Below are positions 1 to 6,408 of a stretch of DNA of 7,702 nt, one piece after another; position 1 is the stretch's first letter; every line of letters starts with the position of its first letter. Origin of the DNA: Candidatus Omnitrophota bacterium (GTDB lineage Bacteria > Omnitrophota > Gorgyraeia > JABMQH01); the NCBI GenBank assembly GCA_026387595.1, contig JAPLLL010000040.1, forward strand, positions 1-7,702, written 5' to 3'. Made by a program: the position numbers and the translations under genes. The notes beneath the pieces are model-generated. The model ran no database searches and had not been told where the DNA came from. It saw only the letters and a list, made by a program, of their open reading frames with translations.

Positions 1-775
1 ACGGGGAGTATACCGTAGGATACAGCGGAATTATTATTTGGTGTTTTTTATGGCTCGGCTGCGGTAAAATATATAAAAAATCTTCAGGGGCAAAGGTCTT
101 CATGATGCATGCGCCCGTTTTTTTATTTAATTCGATATAGATATATGGCTCGCGGTCCCTGAAAGGAGATTGACGGCCCCGGATATTATAGGCATTTATC
201 AATGCCTCGTCCTCTTTCAGTTCTGCGGCAAACCTTGACCATTTACCCTCTGGCGTCGGGTCGTCTATTTTCGGGATATTGAAATAATAAGGCGCCAGAT
301 CAAGAAATGAATTCTTGCTATGCGGAAAGATCGCCAGGAGATATCCTTTTTTGTTATACAACAGGTCATATTTACGGCTAGGGTCATTATATGCGCCGAA
401 TACAGCCCGATCCTCCGGCGAATAATCAGCCATGTCAGTCCGGGCCGGCATTTGAACGGTATAAACCATCAGCCCTGCTGCCCTTTTTATCCGCTGGACA
501 CGCGTAACCCTGGCGTCAAATACGCCGAGAATTTTAACTATTTCGTAAGCCGGCATCTTTTTTACTTCCGCAGGCAGCGTTGGAAGCGAAAGAAGTTGTT
601 TTTTTTCAACGGATGCCACCGGCCGCAAAACGCAGCCGGCTGACGCCTGCCCAATGACGATAATATTAAATAAAATGGCCCCTATAACAACTAATAAAGT
701 TGCTTTTAGAAGCCAATTATACTTAAAACTACTTTTTATGCTTTGTAAGCCGAGTTGACAGTATATATCCAGCAA
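1..775 (-). CDS. Unrecognised lipoprotein-like secreted protein, 3' end beyond the left edge
   Basis: An uninterrupted minus-strand frame of 258 codons runs from an in-frame stop at 787-785 out through position 1. Numbered from TTG at 775, residues 27-42 are a hydrophobic stretch (LLVVIGAILFNIIVIG) after a basic segment containing KSSFKYNWLLK. ASAG-C48 follows and is a plausible lipobox, although position -3 is S rather than L. This suggests export and lipid attachment; ASA/G could instead be a signal peptidase I site. The remainder is soluble, rich in Tyr, Pro and charged residues, and matches no family I recognise. There is no in-frame ATG or GTG before the signal peptide. TTG775 is the only conventional start, has no Shine-Dalgarno sequence and lies inside an RNA stem. 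The signal peptide would look most natural starting at ATA 739. A strong promoter lies upstream (871-898). That the frame is coding is fairly secure; start and function are open. Confidence 0.72.
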   Translation of the reverse strand, partial: MLDIYCQLGLQSIKSSFKYNWLLKATLLVVIGAILFNIIVIGQASAGCVLRPVASVEKKQLLSLPTLPAEVKKMPAYEIVKILGVFDARVTRVQRIKRAAGLMVYTVQMPARTDMADYSPEDRAVFGAYNDPSRKYDLLYNKKGYLLAIFPHSKNSFLDLAPYYFNIPKIDDPTPEGKWSRFAAELKEDEALINAYNIRGRQSPFRDREPYIYIELNKKTGACIMKTFAPEDFLYILPQPSHKKHQIIIPLYPTVYSP

Positions 776-782
776 CTCGGCT
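748..782 (-). promoter_or_regulatory. Perfect 10-bp hairpin competing with the leader fold, candidate expression platform
   Basis: AGCCGAGTTG (748-757) and CAACTCGGCT (773-782) are exact reverse complements with a 15-nt loop. On the minus-strand transcript the 5' arm (782-773) contains the same bases that close the preceding leader hairpin (780-772), so the two folds are mutually exclusive. It also contains the only conventional start codon of the lipoprotein-like gene (TTG, 775-773). No U-tract follows, so an intrinsic terminator is unlikely and translational control would fit better. The pairing is seen directly; the switch role is inferred. Confidence 0.5.
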
Positions 783-847
783 ATTTAGCGATCAATATCT
801 AGATCCGCAGTTGCGCCCTCCCTGCGTTACCGCAGGCGCGCATTTTT
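770..847 (-). ncRNA. Structured 5' leader, possible variant cyclic-di-GMP-I (GEMM-I) riboswitch
   Basis: Read on the minus strand, the leader has two hairpins. The first is a 6-bp stem CCTGCG/CGCAGG (836-831 with 826-821) capped by GUAA, a GNRA tetraloop, with a further TGCGC/GCGCA stem (842-838 with 816-812). The second pairs GCAACU (814-809) with AGUUGC (777-772), then CGG (807-805) with CCG (780-778). It encloses an internal loop AUCUA/GCUAAAUAG and a small apical hairpin (799-790). The two outer stems share 814-812, so they cannot both form fully. The order GNRA hairpin, GCAA, CGGxUCUA, apical hairpin, then AUAGCCGxGUUGC recalls the 3' two-thirds of cyclic-di-GMP-I riboswitches. The usual upstream GGGCAAACC segment, which holds a ligand-contacting G, is not apparent. 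It may therefore be a variant, a degenerate copy or another RNA. The structure is seen directly; the family is inferred from memory of the consensus. Confidence 0.4.
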
Positions 848-865
848 ACCTAGATACATATGTCG

Positions 866-887
866 TGTATATTATATCATATATACA
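866..887. repeat. Inverted repeat overlapping the -10 box, possible operator
   Basis: TGTATAT (866-872) and ATATACA (881-887) form a perfect 7-bp inverted repeat with an 8-nt spacer. It covers the -10 hexamer of the minus-strand promoter. A dimeric repressor bound here would block RNA polymerase. The arms are mostly alternating A/T, so chance or promoter composition could explain it. Confidence 0.35.
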
Positions 888-898
888 GAAGATTTCAA
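871..898 (-). promoter_or_regulatory. Sigma70-type promoter with extended -10, driving the lipoprotein gene
   Basis: On the minus strand, TTGAAA (898-893) is followed by a 16-nt spacer and a consensus TATAAT (876-871). The TG of an extended -10 (TGaTATAAT) sits just upstream of the -10 box. Transcription would start near 863-866 and run leftward through the structured leader into the lipoprotein-like gene. It lies about 80-110 nt past the end of pgpA, so the lipoprotein gene probably forms its own unit. This is sequence match only; the region is AT-rich, but having both boxes plus the TG makes chance less likely. Confidence 0.72.
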
Positions 899-980
899 GT
901 AAATGTAGCTACCTTTTTTATAACTTAACAACACATGAAACTGAGGTTTTTTTAAACTAACTATGTTGAAGATGTTACAA

Positions 981-1418
981 TTAGGTAAGCAGCTTTAAAA
1001 TGATGCGGGTTATAAGGTTGGCGTAGATCCCGGCCAATATATCGTCGCTCATCACGCCTAAACTACCGGGAAGTTTTTCAAGCCTTCGTATCGGAAAAGG
1101 TTTCGCAACATCTGCGGTCCTGAAGATCAAAAATCCCAGGAACGCGACCCCGTATGAAAACGGTATTAAGAACAAAGTTATAAAAAGGCCGCACGCCTCG
1201 TCTATTACGATTTGCGAAGCGTCCTTCTTTCCAAATGCTTTTTCAGCCTTTCCTGAAACAGCAAAACCGATGATGAGCAGCGCCAGCGTAACCGCGCTAC
1301 AGAGTATTACGTTCCCATTTATAAGAAAATAGACAACAAGGGCTGCGAATGAGCCGCATGTCCCAGGCGCGACCCGCGAATAGCCTGTCCCGCCTACACT
1401 GGCTAAGAATTTTATCAT
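981..1418 (-). CDS. pgpA: Phosphatidylglycerophosphatase A
   Basis: This 145-aa membrane enzyme removes the phosphate from phosphatidylglycerophosphate to give phosphatidylglycerol, the step after PgsA. Family hallmarks are visible: GGTGYSRVAPGTCGS (9-23), FGKKDASQIVIDEACG (62-77) with acidic D66, D73 and E74, and FRTADVAKPFPIRRLE (99-114). GSLGVMSDDILAGIYAN (118-134) carries the D125-D126 pair. Hydrophobic stretches at about 24-55 and 78-100 are membrane segments. The length is close to the usual 150-170 aa for the family. The start is ATG at 1418; its ATGA overlaps the pgsA stop by 4 nt, implying translational coupling of two consecutive pathway enzymes. It is the last gene of the operon. 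Identification is firm. Confidence 0.94.
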   Translation of the reverse strand: MIKFLASVGGTGYSRVAPGTCGSFAALVVYFLINGNVILCSAVTLALLIIGFAVSGKAEKAFGKKDASQIVIDEACGLFITLFLIPFSYGVAFLGFLIFRTADVAKPFPIRRLEKLPGSLGVMSDDILAGIYANLITRIILKLLT

Positions 1419-1963
1419 TTAAACACCGCCCTATTCCTGTAAAAAAAAGTGCTCCCGCTTATAAGTGTAAACGCGACTGTTATGAGCATCGCTATGTATA
1501 TAACCGTTTCCATAAATGACGGGTTGAACCCGGCATCTTTCATTATCAGCGATACCAGAATGATGATGATGGCAAACATCTGCGACACTGTCTTGTGCTT
1601 GCCCCCTTCTTCAGCGGGCAGCACAACCTTTTTTGTAAGCGCCAGTATCCGCAGGCCGGTGATAACAAGCTCCCGCATGACTATGATTATTACCATCCAG
1701 GCGGGTATGAGTTCCATCTCTATGAACGCAAAAAACGCGGACAGCGTCAGCACCTTGTCCGCAATAGGGTCCATGAGCCGGCCAAAATCGGTTATCACGT
1801 TGCGCGTGCGCGCAAGATATCCGTCCAGCAGGTCCGTAAGCGCCGCGAGTAGAAATATAAAAAGCGCGGCCGCTTTATAGGCAGGGCCGTGCCCGAACAA
1901 AAACAAAAGGAAAACAGCCGTCAGGATGATCCTGGAAACAGTAAGCTTGTTCGGTAAATTCAC
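1415..1963 (-). CDS. pgsA: CDP-diacylglycerol--glycerol-3-phosphate 3-phosphatidyltransferase
   Basis: This 182-aa integral membrane enzyme transfers the phosphatidyl group from CDP-diacylglycerol to glycerol-3-phosphate, giving phosphatidylglycerophosphate. The full CDP-alcohol phosphotransferase signature D-x2-DG-x2-AR-x8-G-x3-D-x3-D is present as D44, D47-G48, A51-R52, G61, D65 and D69. These acidic residues bind the catalytic metals. The N-terminal NLPNKLTVSRI is typical of PgsA. Hydrophobic helices lie at about 12-24, 30-46, 75-105 and 130-175. The length matches the family (180-200 aa). The start is GTG at 1963, overlapping the rimO stop as GTGA; a strong Shine-Dalgarno (GGGGAGGAG) just upstream supports it. 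Its product is the substrate of the next gene, pgpA. Confidence 0.95.
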   Translation of the reverse strand: MNLPNKLTVSRIILTAVFLLFLFGHGPAYKAAALFIFLLAALTDLLDGYLARTRNVITDFGRLMDPIADKVLTLSAFFAFIEMELIPAWMVIIIVMRELVITGLRILALTKKVVLPAEEGGKHKTVSQMFAIIIILVSLIMKDAGFNPSFMETVIYIAMLITVAFTLISGSTFFYRNRAVFK

Positions 1964-3300
1964 TGCTCCTCCCCTATCAGGTCATATTCCAAAGTATCCG
2001 TTATTTTTACCCGCACAAAATCGCCGGGCCTATAAAGCGCTTTCGTCCGGATAAAACAGGAGCCGTCCACCTCAGGCGCGTCATATTCCGTGCGGCCGAT
2101 ATAATTATACGGCTTATCGGCCTTTTCGTCTATTAAAACCTCCAGGTCTTCCCCGAGGAATTTCCGGTTCACCTCTTTTGCGACCTCCTGCTGAAGCTTC
2201 ATGACAGCGTCAAAGCGTGAGCGCTTTATTTTTTCCGGGACATGGCCCGGGAAAGTATATGCCCTTGTGCCTTCTTCTTTTGAATATTCAAAAACGCCGA
2301 GCCGTTCAAACCTCGTTTCTCCGATAAATGTCATGAGCTCTTTGAATTCCTCATCGGTTTCACCCGGGAACCCGACGATAAAAGTGGTCCTGAGCGCCAG
2401 CCCCGGGATCTCTTTGCGCAGTCTTTTTATAAGGTTCATAATATCCACTTTTCTGGTATTGCGGTTCATGGATTTTAGTATCCTGTCGTTTATGTGCTGA
2501 AGCGGGATATCCAGGTATTTGCATACCGAAGGCTCTTCCCGCACAACAGTGATCAGTTCATCCGTGTAATGCTCGGGATGGGTATATAAAAGCCGTATCC
2601 AGTGCGCGATGTTGAGCCCGGCCAATTTACGGATCAGGCCGGAAAGCCCGGGCGCGCCTTTAAGGTCGGTCCCGTAAAGGGTAATATCCTGCCCTATCAG
2701 ATTTATTTCCGAGATCCTGTGCCGCCCGGAAAGGGCTTTTGCCTCGGCAAGGAGCGATTCAATACCGCGACTCCTTAAGGCACCCCTTATCGACGGAATA
2801 ATGCAATAGCTGCAGTTGTTGTTGCAGCCCTCTGAAAGCTTCAAGTAGACGGAATGTTTCGGGGTTATGAGTTCGCGCGGATAGGTATGGTCGTACAAAA
2901 ATACCGGTTTGCCCGGATCTTTCTTTGCCGGCCGGCCTGCCAGTATGTCTTTGAGGGTTTGCGCAATATTTATAAAATCGCCCGTGCCTAAAAACGCGTC
3001 GACTTCTTTTAATTCTTTTTTTAGTTCGCTGTGGTATCTCTGGGGCAGGCATCCTGTTACGACCAGTGCGCGTATCTTGTTTTCGGTTTTAAGCCAGGCA
3101 ACCTGAAGAATCAGGTCAAGCGATTCCTTTTTTGCGTCTTCGATAAAGGCGCAGGTGTTTATTATCGCGGCATCGCAATTGTTGAAGTCCTCGGTAACAC
3201 CGAAACCGCCTTTTTTCAAAATACCCAGCATTACCTCGGAATCCACAAGGTTGCGCGGGCAGCCCAGGCTGATCAAGGCGACCTTTATCTTTTTTGCCAC
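1960..3300 (-). CDS. rimO: Ribosomal protein uS12 methylthiotransferase RimO
   Basis: This 446-aa radical SAM enzyme adds a methylthio group to a conserved aspartate of ribosomal protein S12. The N-terminal UPF0004 domain has its three cluster cysteines: C14 in SLGCPRNLVDSEVMLG, C50 in NTCAFIEDAKKESLD and C84 in VTGCLPQRY. SLGCPRNxVDSE separates RimO from the tRNA enzyme MiaB. The radical SAM domain carries C159, C163 and C166 (GCNNNCSYC) for the second 4Fe-4S cluster. A TRAM domain covers about the last 65 residues and ends in DLIGEEQ. Length is as expected (430-450 aa). The start is GTG at 3300, one base after the rodZ-like stop; the Shine-Dalgarno is weak (AAAAGAAA), so translation may depend on coupling. 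The stop overlaps the pgsA start by 4 nt. Confidence 0.96.
   Translation of the reverse strand: MAKKIKVALISLGCPRNLVDSEVMLGILKKGGFGVTEDFNNCDAAIINTCAFIEDAKKESLDLILQVAWLKTENKIRALVVTGCLPQRYHSELKKELKEVDAFLGTGDFINIAQTLKDILAGRPAKKDPGKPVFLYDHTYPRELITPKHSVYLKLSEGCNNNCSYCIIPSIRGALRSRGIESLLAEAKALSGRHRISEINLIGQDITLYGTDLKGAPGLSGLIRKLAGLNIAHWIRLLYTHPEHYTDELITVVREEPSVCKYLDIPLQHINDRILKSMNRNTRKVDIMNLIKRLRKEIPGLALRTTFIVGFPGETDEEFKELMTFIGETRFERLGVFEYSKEEGTRAYTFPGHVPEKIKRSRFDAVMKLQQEVAKEVNRKFLGEDLEVLIDEKADKPYNYIGRTEYDAPEVDGSCFIRTKALYRPGDFVRVKITDTLEYDLIGEEQ
1966..1975 (-). promoter_or_regulatory. Strong Shine-Dalgarno fixing the pgsA GTG start
   Basis: The minus strand reads AGGGGAGGAG and then CA before GTG at 1963-1961. 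The purine run contains GGAGG four bases from the start codon. It is the clearest ribosome binding site in the operon and settles the non-ATG start. It lies within the 3' end of rimO. Confidence 0.8.
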
Positions 3301-3301
3301 G

Positions 3302-4141
3302 TTATTTCTTTTCTACTTTTAGGCCCTGGTGGGTGAGAGAGATCTTGCGTATTACGCCGTTCCCCGGCGAGCCGAGCGGGTTGCCGTTCAGGACAAGGTC
3401 AAGGAATTCTGCCTTTCCCGTCCAGATCTGGAAGGTATCCTGCGCCTTGTATGCCTCAACGCTTCCTTTTTTAAGGACATTCTGGAACATGATCTTTCCG
3501 TCGGACCTTACCTGGAGCCAGACGCTGTCCTTTGTCTTTACAATAAGGGTAAGCGGCTGGTCTTTGGGTATTGAGAGTTCCTTTATGATGGCAGAGGGGG
3601 TTTCTTTTGCTTTTGTTTTTTCGGGCGCCCTTTGCGAAACAACCGCTTTCGGGCCTGCAGCAGCTTTTTGGGCCGCCATTTTCTTTACTGTCCTGGCGGC
3701 TGAGATTATTATGAACACACTGAGAAAAAATACCGCTATGCCGCTTAAAACAGGAAGGACCACGCGCTTGCCGGTGTTAATGTATTTTCCCCAATCCGGA
3801 TCAGCAAATACCCGGCCGCCTGATTTTGGGGCGCTGGTCTTTACGGTAAGCGTCGGCTTCGGCGCGTCTTTCTGGACGATATTACTAAAATCTTCCAGGA
3901 TCTTATTTGAGTCAAGGTCCAGGTACCGGCAATAGCTTTTTAAAAACGCTTTTACATAGGTGGGGCTCAGGATCTCTTCATACCTGTCTTCCTCAAGCGC
4001 GGACAGTATCTTGGGATGGACCTTGATATCTTTATAGGCCTGGTCTATGGTAACTTTTTTTCTCAGACGCGCCCTGTGGAGCCGCTGGCCTATGGTCTCG
4101 GGCTGTTGCACCTGGTTTTGCTCCGGTTTTTTTTCGCTCAT
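3302..4141 (-). CDS. rodZ: RodZ-like cytoskeletal membrane protein (HTH - TM - DUF4115)
   Basis: This 279-aa single-pass membrane protein has the RodZ/YmfM layout. RodZ proteins link MreB filaments to the cell-wall elongation machinery. Residues about 15-80 are the HTH_25/Xre-like domain (ETIGQRLHRARLRKKVTID, then ALEEDRYEEILSPTYVKAFL), which in this family binds MreB rather than only DNA. A transmembrane helix covers about 126-149. A polar Ala/Lys/Pro linker follows (150-190), then a DUF4115 beta domain at about 197-275 (LTLIVKTKDSVWLQVRSDG onward), predicted outside the cytoplasmic membrane. Start ATG at 4141 overlaps the ftsK stop as ATGA. Its place between ftsK and rimO is the usual one for this gene. 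Role by family; mreB is not in the window. Confidence 0.88.
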   Translation of the reverse strand: MSEKKPEQNQVQQPETIGQRLHRARLRKKVTIDQAYKDIKVHPKILSALEEDRYEEILSPTYVKAFLKSYCRYLDLDSNKILEDFSNIVQKDAPKPTLTVKTSAPKSGGRVFADPDWGKYINTGKRVVLPVLSGIAVFFLSVFIIISAARTVKKMAAQKAAAGPKAVVSQRAPEKTKAKETPSAIIKELSIPKDQPLTLIVKTKDSVWLQVRSDGKIMFQNVLKKGSVEAYKAQDTFQIWTGKAEFLDLVLNGNPLGSPGNGVIRKISLTHQGLKVEKK

Positions 4142-6408
4142 GCGGCTTGTTCCTCAGCAGGTTCCTGCGCCTGCGGTTTCTTGCCGGCCTTGCCGACAGG
4201 CCCTTCAACCAATATACCTCTGGGCTTGGACCCCTGGTAAGGGCCCACTATGCCTTCCTCTTCCATCATATCTATTATGCGCGCGGCGCGCGTGTACCCC
4301 AGGCCCAGGCGCCGCTGAAGCATGCTGACCGATGCCTGCCTGGTTTCCAATATCACGCGGACCGCTTCGTCATATATCTCATCCTTCTCGAATTTCTTCA
4401 TCGTCATTGTCCTCTGCTGCTGGGCCAGGATCTGCTCATCATACTGCGCGGGCCGCTGTTCCTTTATGAATTTCACGACGCGTTCTATTTCGGAGTCGGT
4501 CACAAGGCTGCCCTGGGCCCGGACCGGTTTTGCCGCGCCGGGCTGCACGAAAAGCATGTCGCCCTTGCCGAGCAATTTATCGGCGCCGTTCATGTCGAGC
4601 ACTGTCCGGGAGTCGACTTTAGACGCGACCTTAAACGAGATCCTCGCCGGAAAATTCGCTTTTATAACGCCTGTTATTACGTCTACCGACGGCCTTTGCG
4701 TCGCAAGTATAATATGTATGCCTACCGCCCTTGAGAGTTGGGCGAGCCGTTGTATCGCGTTCTCGATCTCGCGTTGCGCGATAGCCATGAGGTCCGCGAG
4801 CTCATCTATTATCACGACTATATACGGCAGCTTGACGGGCTCTTCCTCGCCTTCTTTAAGTTTTATTTCTTTTTTCTCGACCTTACGGTTATATATGTCG
4901 ATATTGCGCGCGCTTGCCTTCGCGAATAACTTAAAACGCCCCTCCATCTCCTGCACGACCCAATCAAGCGCCGCCGGCACTTTCTTATGCTCCGTTACAA
5001 CGGGGCATATCAGGTGCGGTATATCGTTAAATACTGCGAGCTCGACCATCTTCGGGTCAACCATTAAAAATTTAAGCTCGTCCGGCGTGGCCTGGAACAG
5101 CATGCTCAATATGATCGTATTCACGCATACGGTTTTGCCTGAGCCTGTCGCGCCCGCTATCAAAAGATGCGGCATATCGCCGAGATCCGTAATGATCGGA
5201 ACGCCGGCTATGTCTTTCCCGAGCGCCATCGTAAGTTTTGATTCGGCGTTCTGAAAGTCGGGACTTTCGAGTATCTCCTTGATATATACAAGCGTGCTTG
5301 CGGAATTGGGCACTTCAACACCAACTGCGCTTTTGCCGGGTATCGGGGCCACAATGCGCACGCTCTGCGCCTTCATTACAAGCGCGATATCATCCGCAAG
5401 GGTTGTGAACCGGTTCACTTTTACGCCGGGGGCGGGCTCCAGCTCATATCTTGTTATCACAGGGCCCTGGTTCACTGCCACTACCTTAGCCTCAACGCCG
5501 AAGTCCGCAAGCGTTTCCTCCAGGATCTTGGAATTGGTCTGCAGGTCATCCTTTATCTTTCGTTCCGCTATCGGAGGAGGCGAATCTAGGAGGTCCATTG
5601 ACGGAAGTTTATAATTTCCGACGTTGACCAGCGGCGCTTTTTTCACAACCGGTTTCGGCGCGGGTTTGGGCTTTGCACCGTTGATCTTGGCAATATTTAT
5701 TTCGGGCGGCTTCCCTCGCTCACCGGTTTGGGTCACAATAGGGGCTCGGGATGTCGCGCCCGCCGGGCGCTCCATTGGCGGCCTCCTGACTTCTTTTTTT
5801 GGCTGCAATACGGTGGTTTTGCGGAGATTCTTCGCCTTTGAGATAAGTTCTTTCAGCCACCTTACGCCTGTCACGATAAAAGGCAATATCAGGAATTCGG
5901 TGGCAAGAAGCATGGATAAAAGCAGGAATGCCGCCGTGATTATAAATGATCCCATACGGCCGAAATATTTCACCAGAAAATCGGAAAGCGCAAGCCCCAC
6001 TATCCCGCCCTTCTGGAAGCGCATGGTCTTGTCGTCGTAAAAAAACATGCTCAAAAGCGTGCTGGCGGCAAAGATAAGTATCAGGGTGCCGACCAGCTTG
6101 ATGTAGAATTTCTGCGGCCTTGTGCCCAGGAACCGACCCGCCGCCCAGAAAAGTATGACTATGGGGATTATGTAGCTTGACAGCCCTATCAGGAAAAACA
6201 GCGCCCATCCGAGATAGGCGCCGATTATGCCTGCGAAATTACGCGTATGGTCGTTCAGGCCGGAAGATTGAAAGGAAATATCATCTGTATCGAAGGAAAC
6301 AAGGCTTATGAAAATAAGTACCGCGACAGCCAGAAAAAAAATCGCCCATATTTCGTTCCTTTTGGCGTCGTCCAGTACAAATTTTTCTTTTTTAGGCTTT
6401 TTCGCCAT
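4138..6408 (-). CDS. ftsK: DNA translocase FtsK/SpoIIIE
   Basis: This 756-aa septal DNA pump moves chromosome ends out of the closing division septum. The N-terminal membrane region has hydrophobic segments at about 21-38, 58-90, 104-123 and 153-178 (FtsK_4TM). A basic, proline-rich linker covers about 190-270. It is short, closer to SpoIIIE than to E. coli FtsK. The alpha/beta motor follows: Walker A GATGSGKT (419-426), Walker B VVIIDE (531-536), and LATQRPSVDVITGVIKANFP (568-587), highly conserved in FtsK. The C-terminal gamma winged helix (about 677-734, YDEAVRVILETRQASVSMLQ) reads KOPS/SRS-type orienting sequences. All key residues are intact. ATG at 6408 overlaps the pnp 3' end by 17 nt; the Shine-Dalgarno is weak. 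Identification is firm; whether it also activates XerCD/dif recombination cannot be told. Confidence 0.97.
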   Translation of the reverse strand: MAKKPKKEKFVLDDAKRNEIWAIFFLAVAVLIFISLVSFDTDDISFQSSGLNDHTRNFAGIIGAYLGWALFFLIGLSSYIIPIVILFWAAGRFLGTRPQKFYIKLVGTLILIFAASTLLSMFFYDDKTMRFQKGGIVGLALSDFLVKYFGRMGSFIITAAFLLLSMLLATEFLILPFIVTGVRWLKELISKAKNLRKTTVLQPKKEVRRPPMERPAGATSRAPIVTQTGERGKPPEINIAKINGAKPKPAPKPVVKKAPLVNVGNYKLPSMDLLDSPPPIAERKIKDDLQTNSKILEETLADFGVEAKVVAVNQGPVITRYELEPAPGVKVNRFTTLADDIALVMKAQSVRIVAPIPGKSAVGVEVPNSASTLVYIKEILESPDFQNAESKLTMALGKDIAGVPIITDLGDMPHLLIAGATGSGKTVCVNTIILSMLFQATPDELKFLMVDPKMVELAVFNDIPHLICPVVTEHKKVPAALDWVVQEMEGRFKLFAKASARNIDIYNRKVEKKEIKLKEGEEEPVKLPYIVVIIDELADLMAIAQREIENAIQRLAQLSRAVGIHIILATQRPSVDVITGVIKANFPARISFKVASKVDSRTVLDMNGADKLLGKGDMLFVQPGAAKPVRAQGSLVTDSEIERVVKFIKEQRPAQYDEQILAQQQRTMTMKKFEKDEIYDEAVRVILETRQASVSMLQRRLGLGYTRAARIIDMMEEEGIVGPYQGSKPRGILVEGPVGKAGKKPQAQEPAEEQAA

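Larger units (their letters stand above)
776..980. other. Intergenic region between pgpA and the lipoprotein-like gene
   Basis: This 205-nt gap follows the pgpA stop. It contains the minus-strand promoter, the inverted repeat and the structured leader listed separately. I see no convincing rho-independent terminator for the pgpA operon. The best candidate, AAACCTCAGTTT near 939-950, has only a 4-bp A/T-rich stem and no following T-run on the minus strand. The GC-rich hairpin at 812-842 is followed by five T on the plus strand, but no plus-strand gene precedes it. Confidence 0.6.

Noticed and set aside
320..643. Plus-strand open frame of 107 codons
   Set aside because: It is antisense to the intact minus-strand lipoprotein-like frame, which has a signal peptide and an upstream promoter. 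Its own product has no recognisable features.
799..843. Possible 14-codon leader peptide (minus strand, ATG 843 to TAG 799)
   Set aside because: It lies wholly within the GC-rich hairpins, has only a weak Shine-Dalgarno (AGGT), and shows no codon run typical of attenuation peptides. The structured RNA explains the region better.
812..847. Plus-strand rho-independent terminator (GC-rich hairpin followed by TTTTT)
   Set aside because: No plus-strand gene precedes it. The same hairpin fits better as part of the minus-strand leader, where the T-run becomes AAAAA upstream of the stem.
4322..5254. Long plus-strand frame of 310 codons
   Set aside because: It is antisense to the motor domain of ftsK, whose motifs are all intact. 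The Ser/Ile-rich product is a typical shadow of a real gene.
5720..6208. Minus-strand frame of 162 codons within ftsK
   Set aside because: It is out of frame with the real ftsK reading frame over its membrane region and linker, and its product has no family features.
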